This document shows positions 42,871-51,047 of a DNA stretch of 64,000 bases, one piece after another. This stretch comes from Deltaproteobacteria bacterium (lineage in GTDB: Bacteria; Myxococcota; Kuafuiibacteriia; Kuafuiibacteriales; Kuafuiibacteriaceae). The position numbers and the translations under genes were made by a program. The DNA is taken from NCBI GenBank assembly GCA_020632995.1, contig JACKEN010000001.1, positions 1,768,001 through 1,832,000 on the forward strand. Direction: 5' to 3'. The notes under the pieces are model-generated. The model was given only the letters and a program-made list of their open reading frames with translations. It did no database searches and was not told the DNA's origin. The first letter of the stretch is position 1. Every line of letters begins with the position of its first letter.

Positions 42871-43709
42871 ATGTTCACCTGCTCGAGGCGGGGCAGGAGG
42901 ATGATCTCGAGGCGCCGGTTCTGGGCCTGACCCTCCGGGGTCTCGTTGCTCGCGATCGGATCGAACTCCCCGAAGCCGGCCGCGGCCAGGTTCTCGGGGG
43001 CCACGCCGTTGGCCACGAGGAGCTTCACCACGGTCACCGCGCGGGCGGTCGACAGCTCCCAGTTGTCCTTGAAGCGGCCGCCCTTCTTGAGGGCCACGTT
43101 GTCGGTGTGGCCGGCGATCAGGAAGTCGCGGTCCTTGACGTCCTTCAGCACCGCCGCCACCTCGAGGAGCGCCGCGGTGCCGTCCTTCTTGAGATCCTTG
43201 CTGCCGGACGGGAAGAGCACGTTGTCGGGGAGCTTGAGGTTGATGCGGCCGTCCCGCATCACCACCTGCAGCCGCCCGGAGTCGATCATCGACTTGAGGC
43301 GCTCGGCCAGCGCCTTGAACTGCGCGGCCTCCTTCTCGGCCTCGGCGCGCAGGCGCCGGAGCTGCTCCACCTCGGCGGTGGTCGCGGCGAGCTCGGTCTT
43401 GGCCGAGGCCAGCGCGGCCGCGCGCTCACCCAGCTCGCTCCGCACCGCCTGGAGGTCGCCGCCCTTCTTCTTCACCTCGCTCTCGAGGCCCAGGATCATC
43501 TGATCCTTGCTGGCCACGACCTCCTGGTGCTTCGTGGTCAGGTTCTTCTTGTCGTCGTCACAGGCCGCCTGGGCCTTCTTCATCTCGGCGTCGAGGCGCG
43601 CCTTCTGCTCGTCCAGGGCGGACTGGACCTGCTTGTCGTGGTCCTCCTTGGAGATACCGCAGGCCCCAACGAGGCCTGCGAGGACGGGGATCAACCAGAG
43701 TGTACGCAT
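42867..43709 (-). CDS. OmpA-family lipoprotein with coiled coil
   Basis: 280 residues. Lipoprotein signal MRTLWLIPVLAGLVGAC, a long coiled coil at about 20-150 (Glu/Lys/Ala heptads), then an OmpA/MotB peptidoglycan-binding domain. Its motifs are VLFPSGSKDLKKDGTAAL, FLIAGHTDNVALK, NWELSTARAVTVVKLLVANG, and FGEFDPIASNETPEGQAQNRRLEI. The Asp and Arg that bind diaminopimelate are present. It probably tethers the outer membrane to peptidoglycan. The shape is close to Pal/YiaD with an added coiled-coil spacer. Confidence 0.92.
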   Translation of the reverse strand: MRTLWLIPVLAGLVGACGISKEDHDKQVQSALDEQKARLDAEMKKAQAACDDDKKNLTTKHQEVVASKDQMILGLESEVKKKGGDLQAVRSELGERAAALASAKTELAATTAEVEQLRRLRAEAEKEAAQFKALAERLKSMIDSGRLQVVMRDGRINLKLPDNVLFPSGSKDLKKDGTAALLEVAAVLKDVKDRDFLIAGHTDNVALKKGGRFKDNWELSTARAVTVVKLLVANGVAPENLAAAGFGEFDPIASNETPEGQAQNRRLEIILLPRLEQVNM

Positions 43710-43760
43710 GGCGGGGTGGTCCTACAGCCGATGCAGGGGGGTGGCAACCGGGTCATGGGC

Positions 43761-44294
43761 TCAGTGCGCGGCCTCGTCGAGCACGAGGTCGCGCGTCGCC
43801 ACCGCGCCGTCGCTCACCAGCACCGCGCACGCGCCGCCGCCCGGATCTCCGCAGGGCGCGCAGCCCGCACGCCCCACCAGGTAGGGGCTGTAGAGCCCCG
43901 GCCGGAGCTCCACCACCAGCTCGCCTTGCGTCGATGACTCCGCGTCCACCACCGCCGCCGAGGCCAGGGCGTCGGCCAGGGGCGCGCCCCCGCAGGCCGG
44001 GGCGAGCGGTACGCTCACGTCGGCCGGCACCACCAGCACCCGCAGGGCGGCCCGGCTGTTCAGGCAGAGGCCGTCGCCGCAGTCGTCGGTGGGGGCCGAG
44101 TCCGGGGGGCGGGGCCGGCAATCACCCCGGATCCACGCGGTGGACAGGGCGAGGCCGGTGCTGATCTCGGGGGCGAGGATCGCGGCCCGGGCCGGGCTCA
44201 TCGGGCCCGGATCCTCCGGGATCCCGCAGTCCGCCTTGCTGCGGCCGGATCCGCAGGCGCTCAGCGCGACGAGGAGCAGCAGGGCGGCCCTCAC
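43761..44294 (-). CDS. Cys-rich putative lipoprotein
   Basis: 177 residues from GTG 44294, overlapping the TPR gene stop by 4 nt. Signal VRAALLLLVALSAC with lipobox LSAC. The mature part contains about eight further Cys (DDCGDGLCLNS, ACGGAPL, GCAPCGDPGGGACAVL), probably disulfide-bonded in the periplasm or outside. No family recognised. It is the last gene of the DUF58-transglutaminase-MoxR-TPR operon. Confidence 0.72.
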   Translation of the reverse strand: MRAALLLLVALSACGSGRSKADCGIPEDPGPMSPARAAILAPEISTGLALSTAWIRGDCRPRPPDSAPTDDCGDGLCLNSRAALRVLVVPADVSVPLAPACGGAPLADALASAAVVDAESSTQGELVVELRPGLYSPYLVGRAGCAPCGDPGGGACAVLVSDGAVATRDLVLDEAAH

Positions 44295-46369
44295 TCCTCC
44301 TCCTTCACCTCGTCCAGGATCGAGCGCACGCGATCGCTGGCCTTGCCGCCGGTGCCGAGCGAGCCGTCCAGGGAGCGGACGTCGGCCTGGGTGATGTCGA
44401 GGTCGGGGGCGAGGAGGCGCTGGTGCACGGCCCGGGCGATGCGTCGGGGCTCGGGCACCGTCTCCTTCTCGCCTCGCGGGGGGACGAACATCTCGGTGAT
44501 CACCGTGCCGTCGTCCGTCGTCAACCGGGCTTGCGCCTCGCCCACCGCCAGGGTGAAGCCCCAGTCGACCTCCTCGAACAGGGGCGAGCCCGAGAGCAGC
44601 TCCACCGCCTCGATCGCCGCGCCCTCCCCGCTCGCCATGAAGCGCACCGGGAGCCGTAGGCCCATCCGCCGGATAAGGGCCGGGTCCTGGGCGAGGACCA
44701 CGCGCAGCATCTGCAGCACCACCGGGTGGTCGCCCTCGGCCCACGCCGCCGCCGCAGCGACCGCGGCGGCCCGCGCGCGGCCCAGGGCCTCCGAGGGGGG
44801 CAGGCGCTCCACCACCGAGCGGGCCTTCGCCTCGGCCTCCGCGGTGTCGCCGTCGAGCCACAGCGCCTCGGCCACGAACGCGTCGAAGACCGGGCCCGCG
44901 AGATCCTCCGGGAGGGTCTCGTCCGCCCGAGCCCTCTGCAGGGCAGCCTGCGCCACCCCCGGGCCCACGAGGCCGATCACCTCCGCGTCGAGCCAGTTCG
45001 GCATCTCGATCGAGCCGGGGCACTCGGGGCGCAGGGTGGACATCAGGCGCTCGGGATCCGCGAGCACCTCCACCGCCCGGCGCCCGACCTCCCAGGCCTC
45101 GAAGCGCAGCTCGAGCGCCCGCCAGCGCAGCTCCAGGGACTCGCCGAGGGGGGCGATCGCCGCCTCCTCCTCCAGCGCCCGGGCCAGGGTGAGCTTCGCC
45201 ACCCGGTCCATCACCGCCGCCCCCGCCTCGTTCTGATCGCTCGCGGCGGAGCTGGTGCCCTGGCGATCGGGCCGGTTCACGGTGCGCCGGGTGATAGGCT
45301 CCGCGTCCTCGGGGCGGCCCGCCACCAGGAGCACCGAGGCCCCCACCAGCTCGGCCTCCGACTGGTCCTGCTGGTCCATGTGGGCCCCACCCCGCCGGGC
45401 CCGGTAGGCCCGCATCTGGCGCCACGCCGACAGGGCCTCCGACAAGCGGCCCTGCCTCAGGTAGAGGCGGACCAGGCGGCCCCAGGGGTTCACGGAGCCC
45501 TCGGGGTTGCGGCGGGTGGCCTCGAGGTAGAGGCGCTCCGCCTCGTCCAGCTCGAAGACCTCCTCGGCCGCCGCCGCCGCGTTCGACAGCTCCACCGCCC
45601 CGTCGGCGGTGCGGCGCAAGACGCGTTGCGCGGCGGCCTTGCACGCCTCGTAGGCCGCCTTGCGGTTCCGCATCTCGCTCTCGACCGCGCACAGGGCGGT
45701 GTAGCCCACCGCCTGGTCCCACTCGTCCTCGCTCTTGACCGCCCGCTCCGCCACCAGCCGGGCCTCCTCGAAGCGCTTCAGCTTCAACAGGGGCCAGGAC
45801 TTGCGCGCCTGGTAGTCCACGTTCAGGCGCTCCCGGAGGGCGTCGACGTACTCGATCTTGGCCTCGTGGTGGTCCATCTCGCCGTGCACGTAGACCAGCT
45901 CCAACAGGACCCGCAGGTAGGGCCGCCAGGGGCTGCGGTCCTTGTCGGGGATGCGCCCGTAGCGCGCGACGAAGAGCTGCTCGGCCCGCTCGAGGTGGTA
46001 GAGCGCCTTCGGCAGGTTGGCCTCGCCGAGGTGCTGGGCGTAGCCCATCGCGAAGTGGGCGCGGAAGGAGTCCGGGTTCTGCACGAGGGCCTTGTCGGCC
46101 AGGGTCCGGGCCGAGACGTAGCGGCCCATCATCAGCTCGCAGTAGGCGGCCCGCTCGAGGTCGCTGCCCCCGAAGTCCTCCGCCCCGCGGCAGTCGGTGT
46201 CGAGGGCCGGCATGCCCTTGCCGGTGGACGCCGGCGGCTCCTTCGCGGGGGCCGTCGTCGCCTCGCTCGCCTCACCGCTCTCGGTCTGGGCGGACGCGGC
46301 GCCGGGCGCGGCGTGGCAAAGGAGCAGCGCCCCAAGAACCGCAACCACCCTGGCGCCGCTCGAGCTCAC
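44291..46369 (-). CDS. Exported TPR-repeat protein
   Basis: 692 residues from GTG 46369, 5 bases after the moxR stop, with AAGG just upstream. Signal peptide to about 28 (VVAVLGALLLCHAAPGAASA). Several tetratricopeptide-like helix pairs at about 75-340 (YVSARTLADKALVQNPDSFRAHFAMGYA; ELDEAERLYLEATRRNPEGSVNPWGRLVRLYLRQG). The C-terminal 300 residues are helical with an extra alpha/beta segment. TPR proteins commonly accompany MoxR/DUF58 operons as periplasmic scaffolds. The partner is unknown. Confidence 0.82.
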   Translation of the reverse strand: MSSSGARVVAVLGALLLCHAAPGAASAQTESGEASEATTAPAKEPPASTGKGMPALDTDCRGAEDFGGSDLERAAYCELMMGRYVSARTLADKALVQNPDSFRAHFAMGYAQHLGEANLPKALYHLERAEQLFVARYGRIPDKDRSPWRPYLRVLLELVYVHGEMDHHEAKIEYVDALRERLNVDYQARKSWPLLKLKRFEEARLVAERAVKSEDEWDQAVGYTALCAVESEMRNRKAAYEACKAAAQRVLRRTADGAVELSNAAAAAEEVFELDEAERLYLEATRRNPEGSVNPWGRLVRLYLRQGRLSEALSAWRQMRAYRARRGGAHMDQQDQSEAELVGASVLLVAGRPEDAEPITRRTVNRPDRQGTSSAASDQNEAGAAVMDRVAKLTLARALEEEAAIAPLGESLELRWRALELRFEAWEVGRRAVEVLADPERLMSTLRPECPGSIEMPNWLDAEVIGLVGPGVAQAALQRARADETLPEDLAGPVFDAFVAEALWLDGDTAEAEAKARSVVERLPPSEALGRARAAAVAAAAAWAEGDHPVVLQMLRVVLAQDPALIRRMGLRLPVRFMASGEGAAIEAVELLSGSPLFEEVDWGFTLAVGEAQARLTTDDGTVITEMFVPPRGEKETVPEPRRIARAVHQRLLAPDLDITQADVRSLDGSLGTGGKASDRVRSILDEVKEEE

Positions 46370-46374
46370 TTGCC

Positions 46375-47397
46375 TTACACCGTGGCCCTGGCCAGGCGCT
46401 CCAGCACCGGCCCCAGCGCGTCGCGGATCACCGGGCGCGCCTCCTCGGCCCCCGCCGACAGCTCCAGCCGGTGCTGGAACACCATCGGCAACAGGGCCTC
46501 GAGGTCCTCGGAGGAGACGAAGTCGCGGCCGTACATCATGGCCCGGATCTGGAGCGCGGGCACCGCGAGCACCAGCGACCGGGTCGACACCCCCTGCAGG
46601 ACCCGACGGTCCTCGCGCAGGCGCGTCGCCACGTCGACCAGCGACTCCTGCACCAGGGCGTGGACCCGCACCTGGTCCTCCACCACCGACCTCGCCCGCA
46701 ACAGCTCGCTCCGGCTCACCGCCGGCATGCTCCGGGCCGCCCCGGTCTTGCGCGCCCGCATGGTGCGGAGCACGTCGAGCTCCGAGGCCCGGTCGATGTG
46801 GGTCATCCGGATCTTGAAGAGGAAGCGGTCCAGCTGGGCCACCGGCAGCGGGTAGGTGCCGGCGAGGTCGAGCGGGTTCTGGGTCGCGATGACGAAGAAG
46901 AGGTCGTCGAGGGCCCGGGTCTGGTTGTCGACCGTGACCTGCTTCTCGGCCATCGCCTCGAGCATCGCGGCCTGCACCTTGGGCGAGGTCCGGTTGATCT
47001 CGTCCGCGAGCACCACGTGCGCGAACACCGGCCCGGGTCGGAACGAGAAGGTGCCGGTCGCGGGCTCGAAGACGGTGGTGCCGGTGACGTCGCTCGGGAG
47101 CAGATCCGGCGTGAACTGGATGCGCCGGAACGCCTCGATGTCGCCCTTCACGTCGAACGGGCGGTCATCCACGATCGCCTCACCCAGCGCCTTGGCCAGG
47201 GTGGTCTTGCCCGAGCCCGGGAAGTCCTCGAGCAGGATGTGCCCGTCGGCCAACAGCGCTACGAGCACCAGCTCGATGACGTCGTCGCGCCCCCGCACCA
47301 CCGCGCTCACGCGGTCGAAGAGGCGGCGCGCCACCTCGCGGCACTCCGACAGCCCGAAGGCGCTCGACGTCTCTGTCAACATGCTCTCCATCGTCAT
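46375..47397 (-). CDS. MoxR-family AAA+ ATPase
   Basis: 340 residues from ATG 47397, which overlaps the transglutaminase stop (ATGA); an upstream in-frame start at 47451 is unlikely. Walker A EDFPGSGKTTLAKAL, pore-type FKRIQFTPDLLP-like segment FRRIQFTPDLLPSDVTG, Walker B HVVLADEINRTSPKVQAAML, sensor 1 IATQNPLDLAGTYPLP, and arginine-finger region AQLDRFLFKI are all present. MoxR proteins act as chaperone-like ATPases for DUF58/VWA partners, and the upstream DUF58 gene fits. Confidence 0.94.
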   Translation of the reverse strand: MTMESMLTETSSAFGLSECREVARRLFDRVSAVVRGRDDVIELVLVALLADGHILLEDFPGSGKTTLAKALGEAIVDDRPFDVKGDIEAFRRIQFTPDLLPSDVTGTTVFEPATGTFSFRPGPVFAHVVLADEINRTSPKVQAAMLEAMAEKQVTVDNQTRALDDLFFVIATQNPLDLAGTYPLPVAQLDRFLFKIRMTHIDRASELDVLRTMRARKTGAARSMPAVSRSELLRARSVVEDQVRVHALVQESLVDVATRLREDRRVLQGVSTRSLVLAVPALQIRAMMYGRDFVSSEDLEALLPMVFQHRLELSAGAEEARPVIRDALGPVLERLARATV

Positions 47398-49577
47398 CTC
47401 GACCACCACCACGAGAGGGGGTTCAGCACCCCCAGCAACCACCTGTACCACGGCACCGCGCCCCGGACCTGCCCCGCCGTCATCCGATAGAGCGCGGCGA
47501 GGGACACCCCCTGGGCCGCCTCGAGCGGGGCGCGGGCCCCGAGCGCGGCCCCCACGTTCACCCGGGTCAGCGCCTCGAAGGCCGGGACCCGGTCCGCAAC
47601 CCGACCTGCAAAGCGCTCCCGCGACTCACCGCGGCCCCGCACCCAGCCCACCGAGGCCAGGGTGTCGAGGGCGGCCCGGTAGCTCACCTTGGGCCCACCG
47701 CCCCCCCGCAAGACGAGCGGCAACAGGAGCCGCCCCACCTTCACCGCGTAGAGCACCCCGAGGAAGCCGAGGAGCACCCACGGAACCGCGTCCCACGCCG
47801 CCCGGAGGTAGTCCATGAGCTTGGGCCCGGTGGGCGGCGCGCGCTCGAAGCGCCCCTCCTTCCTGGCCATCTCACCCAGGAGCTGCTGGAGGTCCTGCTC
47901 CTCGAAGGGCGCCGGCTCCACGTCGGTCTTCTGGGGCGTGACCTCGATCGGGAGCCACCCGAGGCCCTCGAGGTAGAGCTCCGCCCACGCGTGGGCGTCG
48001 CCCTCCTTGATCAGGAGCGCCGAGCCGGTGCCCAGGTTCGCGGCCGGGACCGCGTAGCCTGCGCTCACCCGGGCCGGCAGGCCCAGCGCGCGCATCAGGT
48101 ACGCGGCGGCGTGGGCGAGGTGCACGCAGTAGCCGCGCTTGTCCTCGCTGAACAGGAACTCCCCGGTGGGGTCGTCGCCGGTGTACTTGCGCTTGAAGGA
48201 GTACGTGGTGTTCTCCTCGAGGTACTGCTTCACCGCGAAGGCCAGGGCGATCGGGTCGCTCTTGTACTCCGGTCGCAACTCGGATTGCAGGCGACGGGCG
48301 AGGTCGTGGTAGCGCTCGTCGTGCGGGAGCTCGGTGTAGAGGCTCCAGGTGGCCTCGTCCCACCCCGGATCCCCGGGGGCCAGGCCGAGCAGGTTCTCGA
48401 GCGGCACGTCGGCGCTCACCACCTGGGAGACCACCCGATAGGCCCGGCGGAAGCGCGCCGAGTCGGGGTTGGGGCGGGGCTCCACCCGCGTGGCGTCGAT
48501 GAGGGCGAAGGTCCGGCTGTGCTCGGACATCAGGGCGACGTCGGTGGCGACCTCCTCGCGATCGAGCCCGCTGTTGTGCACCCCGGGCACGTCGAAGCCC
48601 TCGGGTCGCGCGTCGTAGCGGGCGTCGGGATCGACCCCGCGGCGGGTGGCCTCCACCAGGCGCGCCCCGTTGAACTGCGAGAACGCGGCGTGCCGGAAGT
48701 AGAAGACCTCGCCGAAGGGCAAGACGTCGCGGTGGAAGACCACCACCGCCGACGGTCGCTGCTGGCCGCCGTGCTGCTTGGGGGGCGGCGGGAGGTCGTT
48801 GTCCTCCTTGTTCTTGCCCTCCTTCGACTCGCCCTGGCCGCCCTGCCCCGCCGAGGCCGGGCCATCGCGGTCGCCGTCCTGCGCCTTGTCGAGCTTCTCG
48901 CCCACCGCGTTGCGCAGGTCCGACTCGGGCGGCTCACGGTGCAGGCGCACCCCGAGCCAGAGCCCCAGCAGGAGCACGATGAGGAGCTGGGCGAGGGTGC
49001 GGCCGGGGGAGCGCCCCCGCGCCATGACCCCGGCCAACAGGAGCCCCGCGAGCAGGCCCACCCCGAGGAAGGCCACCACCGGGTCGATGCCCTGCTGCCA
49101 GAACCAGTCGGAGATCTCGAGGGGCCGCGCGATCATCCCGTCGCGGTGGGCCTGCACCGTGGTGGCCACCACCAGCACCGCGATGGAGCCCTCGAGCGCG
49201 AGGGCGGCCCGGTAGCCGAGGGCCACCGCGCGCAGCACCAAGGCGCCACCGAGGGCCACCGCCACCCAGCGCACGACCTCGCCCACCCCCATCGCCACGG
49301 TGGGGCCGAGGGCCTCGGCCAGGGTCGCGGAGCCGAGGAAGACCTGGGTGAGCGCGAGGCCGAGGCCGCCCACCAGGAGCCCGAGGGCCACGCTCGCGAA
49401 GGTCCTGAGGCGCCGGGCGTGCAGGGACTCCGCCCACAGGCTCCCCGCGAAGGCGCCCGCCGCCGCCGCCACCACCCCCGGGGGCAGGGTCAGCTCGTTG
49501 GCGAAGACCGCCGCCGCCACCGCCAACAGGAGCGCGTGCAGGGCGTGGCCCGCGTTCTGGCTGGGCGAGAAGCTCAC
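47394..49577 (-). CDS. Membrane-bound transglutaminase-like protein (TgpA type)
   Basis: 727 residues from GTG 49577, overlapping the DUF58 stop. The N-terminal 220 residues carry about six transmembrane helices. A low-complexity linker (GQGGQGESKEGKNKEDND) and a periplasmic beta domain follow, then a transglutaminase core with Cys about 484 (DKRGYCVHLAHAAAYLMRA), His about 529 (GDAHAWAELYLEGLGWLPIEVTP) and the following acidic residue. One more helix near 590 precedes a cytosolic C-terminal domain of about 130 residues. This is the TgpA/DUF3488 layout, usually paired with DUF58 and MoxR. It probably acts on envelope peptides. Confidence 0.92.
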   Translation of the reverse strand: MSFSPSQNAGHALHALLLAVAAAVFANELTLPPGVVAAAAGAFAGSLWAESLHARRLRTFASVALGLLVGGLGLALTQVFLGSATLAEALGPTVAMGVGEVVRWVAVALGGALVLRAVALGYRAALALEGSIAVLVVATTVQAHRDGMIARPLEISDWFWQQGIDPVVAFLGVGLLAGLLLAGVMARGRSPGRTLAQLLIVLLLGLWLGVRLHREPPESDLRNAVGEKLDKAQDGDRDGPASAGQGGQGESKEGKNKEDNDLPPPPKQHGGQQRPSAVVVFHRDVLPFGEVFYFRHAAFSQFNGARLVEATRRGVDPDARYDARPEGFDVPGVHNSGLDREEVATDVALMSEHSRTFALIDATRVEPRPNPDSARFRRAYRVVSQVVSADVPLENLLGLAPGDPGWDEATWSLYTELPHDERYHDLARRLQSELRPEYKSDPIALAFAVKQYLEENTTYSFKRKYTGDDPTGEFLFSEDKRGYCVHLAHAAAYLMRALGLPARVSAGYAVPAANLGTGSALLIKEGDAHAWAELYLEGLGWLPIEVTPQKTDVEPAPFEEQDLQQLLGEMARKEGRFERAPPTGPKLMDYLRAAWDAVPWVLLGFLGVLYAVKVGRLLLPLVLRGGGGPKVSYRAALDTLASVGWVRGRGESRERFAGRVADRVPAFEALTRVNVGAALGARAPLEAAQGVSLAALYRMTAGQVRGAVPWYRWLLGVLNPLSWWWSR

Positions 49578-50935
49578 GCGGCGTGCCCCCCGTGGGCCAG
49601 GGCGTCGGCGTAGGCCTGCTCGAGCCGGCCGGAGCCGCCCACCGGCAGGGCGCGTCCGGCCCGGCGATCGAGGACCAGGGCCTGGGCCCCGGTCCGGACG
49701 AGGGCGGTGGTCACCGCGCGCAGGGCATCGGGGCTCACCACCGCCTCCTCCTCGGGATCCGGAGGTTCGGGTCGGGTCAACAGGTGGGTGAGCCGATCGC
49801 GGGTGGTCGGCTCCGCCTCGTCGCGCAGGCCGTCGACCCCGACGACGCAAGTTGCGTTGCGCGCGCGCCCGGCCAGGGCGGCGGTGACGCGGTCGAGCCA
49901 CGGGCCCGGCCGACCGGGGACGAAGACCACCACCCGCGCCTCGTCCCGCTCCAGCACCTGCTCGAGGAACGCGGCGAGCCCCGCGCCCTGGCGGGCGGGG
50001 TCCTCACGCACCGCGCGCGACGCCATGATCAGCTCGAGCGCGGCGTCGGCGTCCGCCGCCACCCCGAGGCCGCCGTCGGCCCCGAAGCGCCAGTCGTCGC
50101 CCAGCAGGCCCCGCTCCACCGCCCAGCGGGACGCGGCCGCGGCCGCCTCGTCGCCCGGGCCGGCCACGAGGTAGGCCACCACCCGCACCGACGGGGCGAG
50201 GGCGCGCTCGGGCATGCGCACCATGAGCTGGCCGGTTCGGGCGTAGATCTTCCACAGGGCCAGGCGCAGGGGGTCGCCGGCGACGTAGCGCCGCATGTCC
50301 ACCCGGTCGCCGTCGGGGCGCCCTCGCGGGTGCGGCAGGTCGTCCCCGGCGGTGAGGGACTGGAGCACCGGGGCCTGATCCAGGCGCCCCACGAACGGGC
50401 TCACCCGGAGCGGGCGCCGCTCCACGTGCCGGAGCACCACCTGGGCGAGGCCGAACCCGTCCTCGATCACGAAGCGGCGCACCACCCGCTCGAAGCGGGC
50501 GCGGGTGGGGCTGGTGACCTCCTCGATCACCTCGCCGCCCTCGCGGATCAGGGTCACCTCGAAGCCCTCGGGCTCGGCCCAGGTCCAGCTCACCTCGAGG
50601 AGCGGGAGGCTCCGCCACCGGGGCAGGCACAGGCCCCGCGCGTAGCCCCGAGCCGCCTCGAAGATCACCGCGGGCCCCGACTCGGGCAGGCGCCGGAGGC
50701 GCCCGTAGATGAGGAGCGCCCCCAGCACCACCGCCAGGAGCGACAGGAGCACCAGCCCGATGGCGAGGCGGCTGGCGAGGCCGAGCGCGTAGTCGGCGTG
50801 CGGCTTCGCGAACCAGAAGTAGGTGGCGGCGGCCGCGGCGGCCACGGTGAGGCCCAGGGGGGTCAGCGGGAAGAGCTCCCGGATCCGGACGAGGACGGGG
50901 AAGCGCCGCCCCAGGCTGGCGAAGATGCGGGACAC
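49574..50935 (-). CDS. DUF58 domain membrane protein
   Basis: 453 residues from GTG 50935, chosen for a good GGGAG site 7 bases upstream. A TTG-started version 21 codons longer has no better support. Two N-terminal transmembrane helices (LTPLGLTVAAAAAATYFWF; LAIGLVLLSLLAVVLGALLI) precede the DUF58 signature GDPLRLALWKIYARTGQLMVR. The rest has a von Willebrand-like layout with poor MIDAS motif. It is first in the operon with transglutaminase and MoxR. Confidence 0.88.
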   Translation of the reverse strand: MSRIFASLGRRFPVLVRIRELFPLTPLGLTVAAAAAATYFWFAKPHADYALGLASRLAIGLVLLSLLAVVLGALLIYGRLRRLPESGPAVIFEAARGYARGLCLPRWRSLPLLEVSWTWAEPEGFEVTLIREGGEVIEEVTSPTRARFERVVRRFVIEDGFGLAQVVLRHVERRPLRVSPFVGRLDQAPVLQSLTAGDDLPHPRGRPDGDRVDMRRYVAGDPLRLALWKIYARTGQLMVRMPERALAPSVRVVAYLVAGPGDEAAAAASRWAVERGLLGDDWRFGADGGLGVAADADAALELIMASRAVREDPARQGAGLAAFLEQVLERDEARVVVFVPGRPGPWLDRVTAALAGRARNATCVVGVDGLRDEAEPTTRDRLTHLLTRPEPPDPEEEAVVSPDALRAVTTALVRTGAQALVLDRRAGRALPVGGSGRLEQAYADALAHGGHAA

Positions 50936-51047
50936 GTTCGACTCCCGAGAACACCCGGCGGGCCGGAAATCCTCCTCAGACAGCCACTGTACACGCAAGG
51001 TCGGGGGGGAAGTCGACCTCGACCTGCGCGGGAGTTAGGACAGGCGC

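Noticed and set aside
49847..49860. GCAA-N6-TTGC as a restriction site
   Set aside because: Restriction targets are usually avoided, while this motif is strongly enriched; type I targets are also rarely palindromic. A methyltransferase role remains open.
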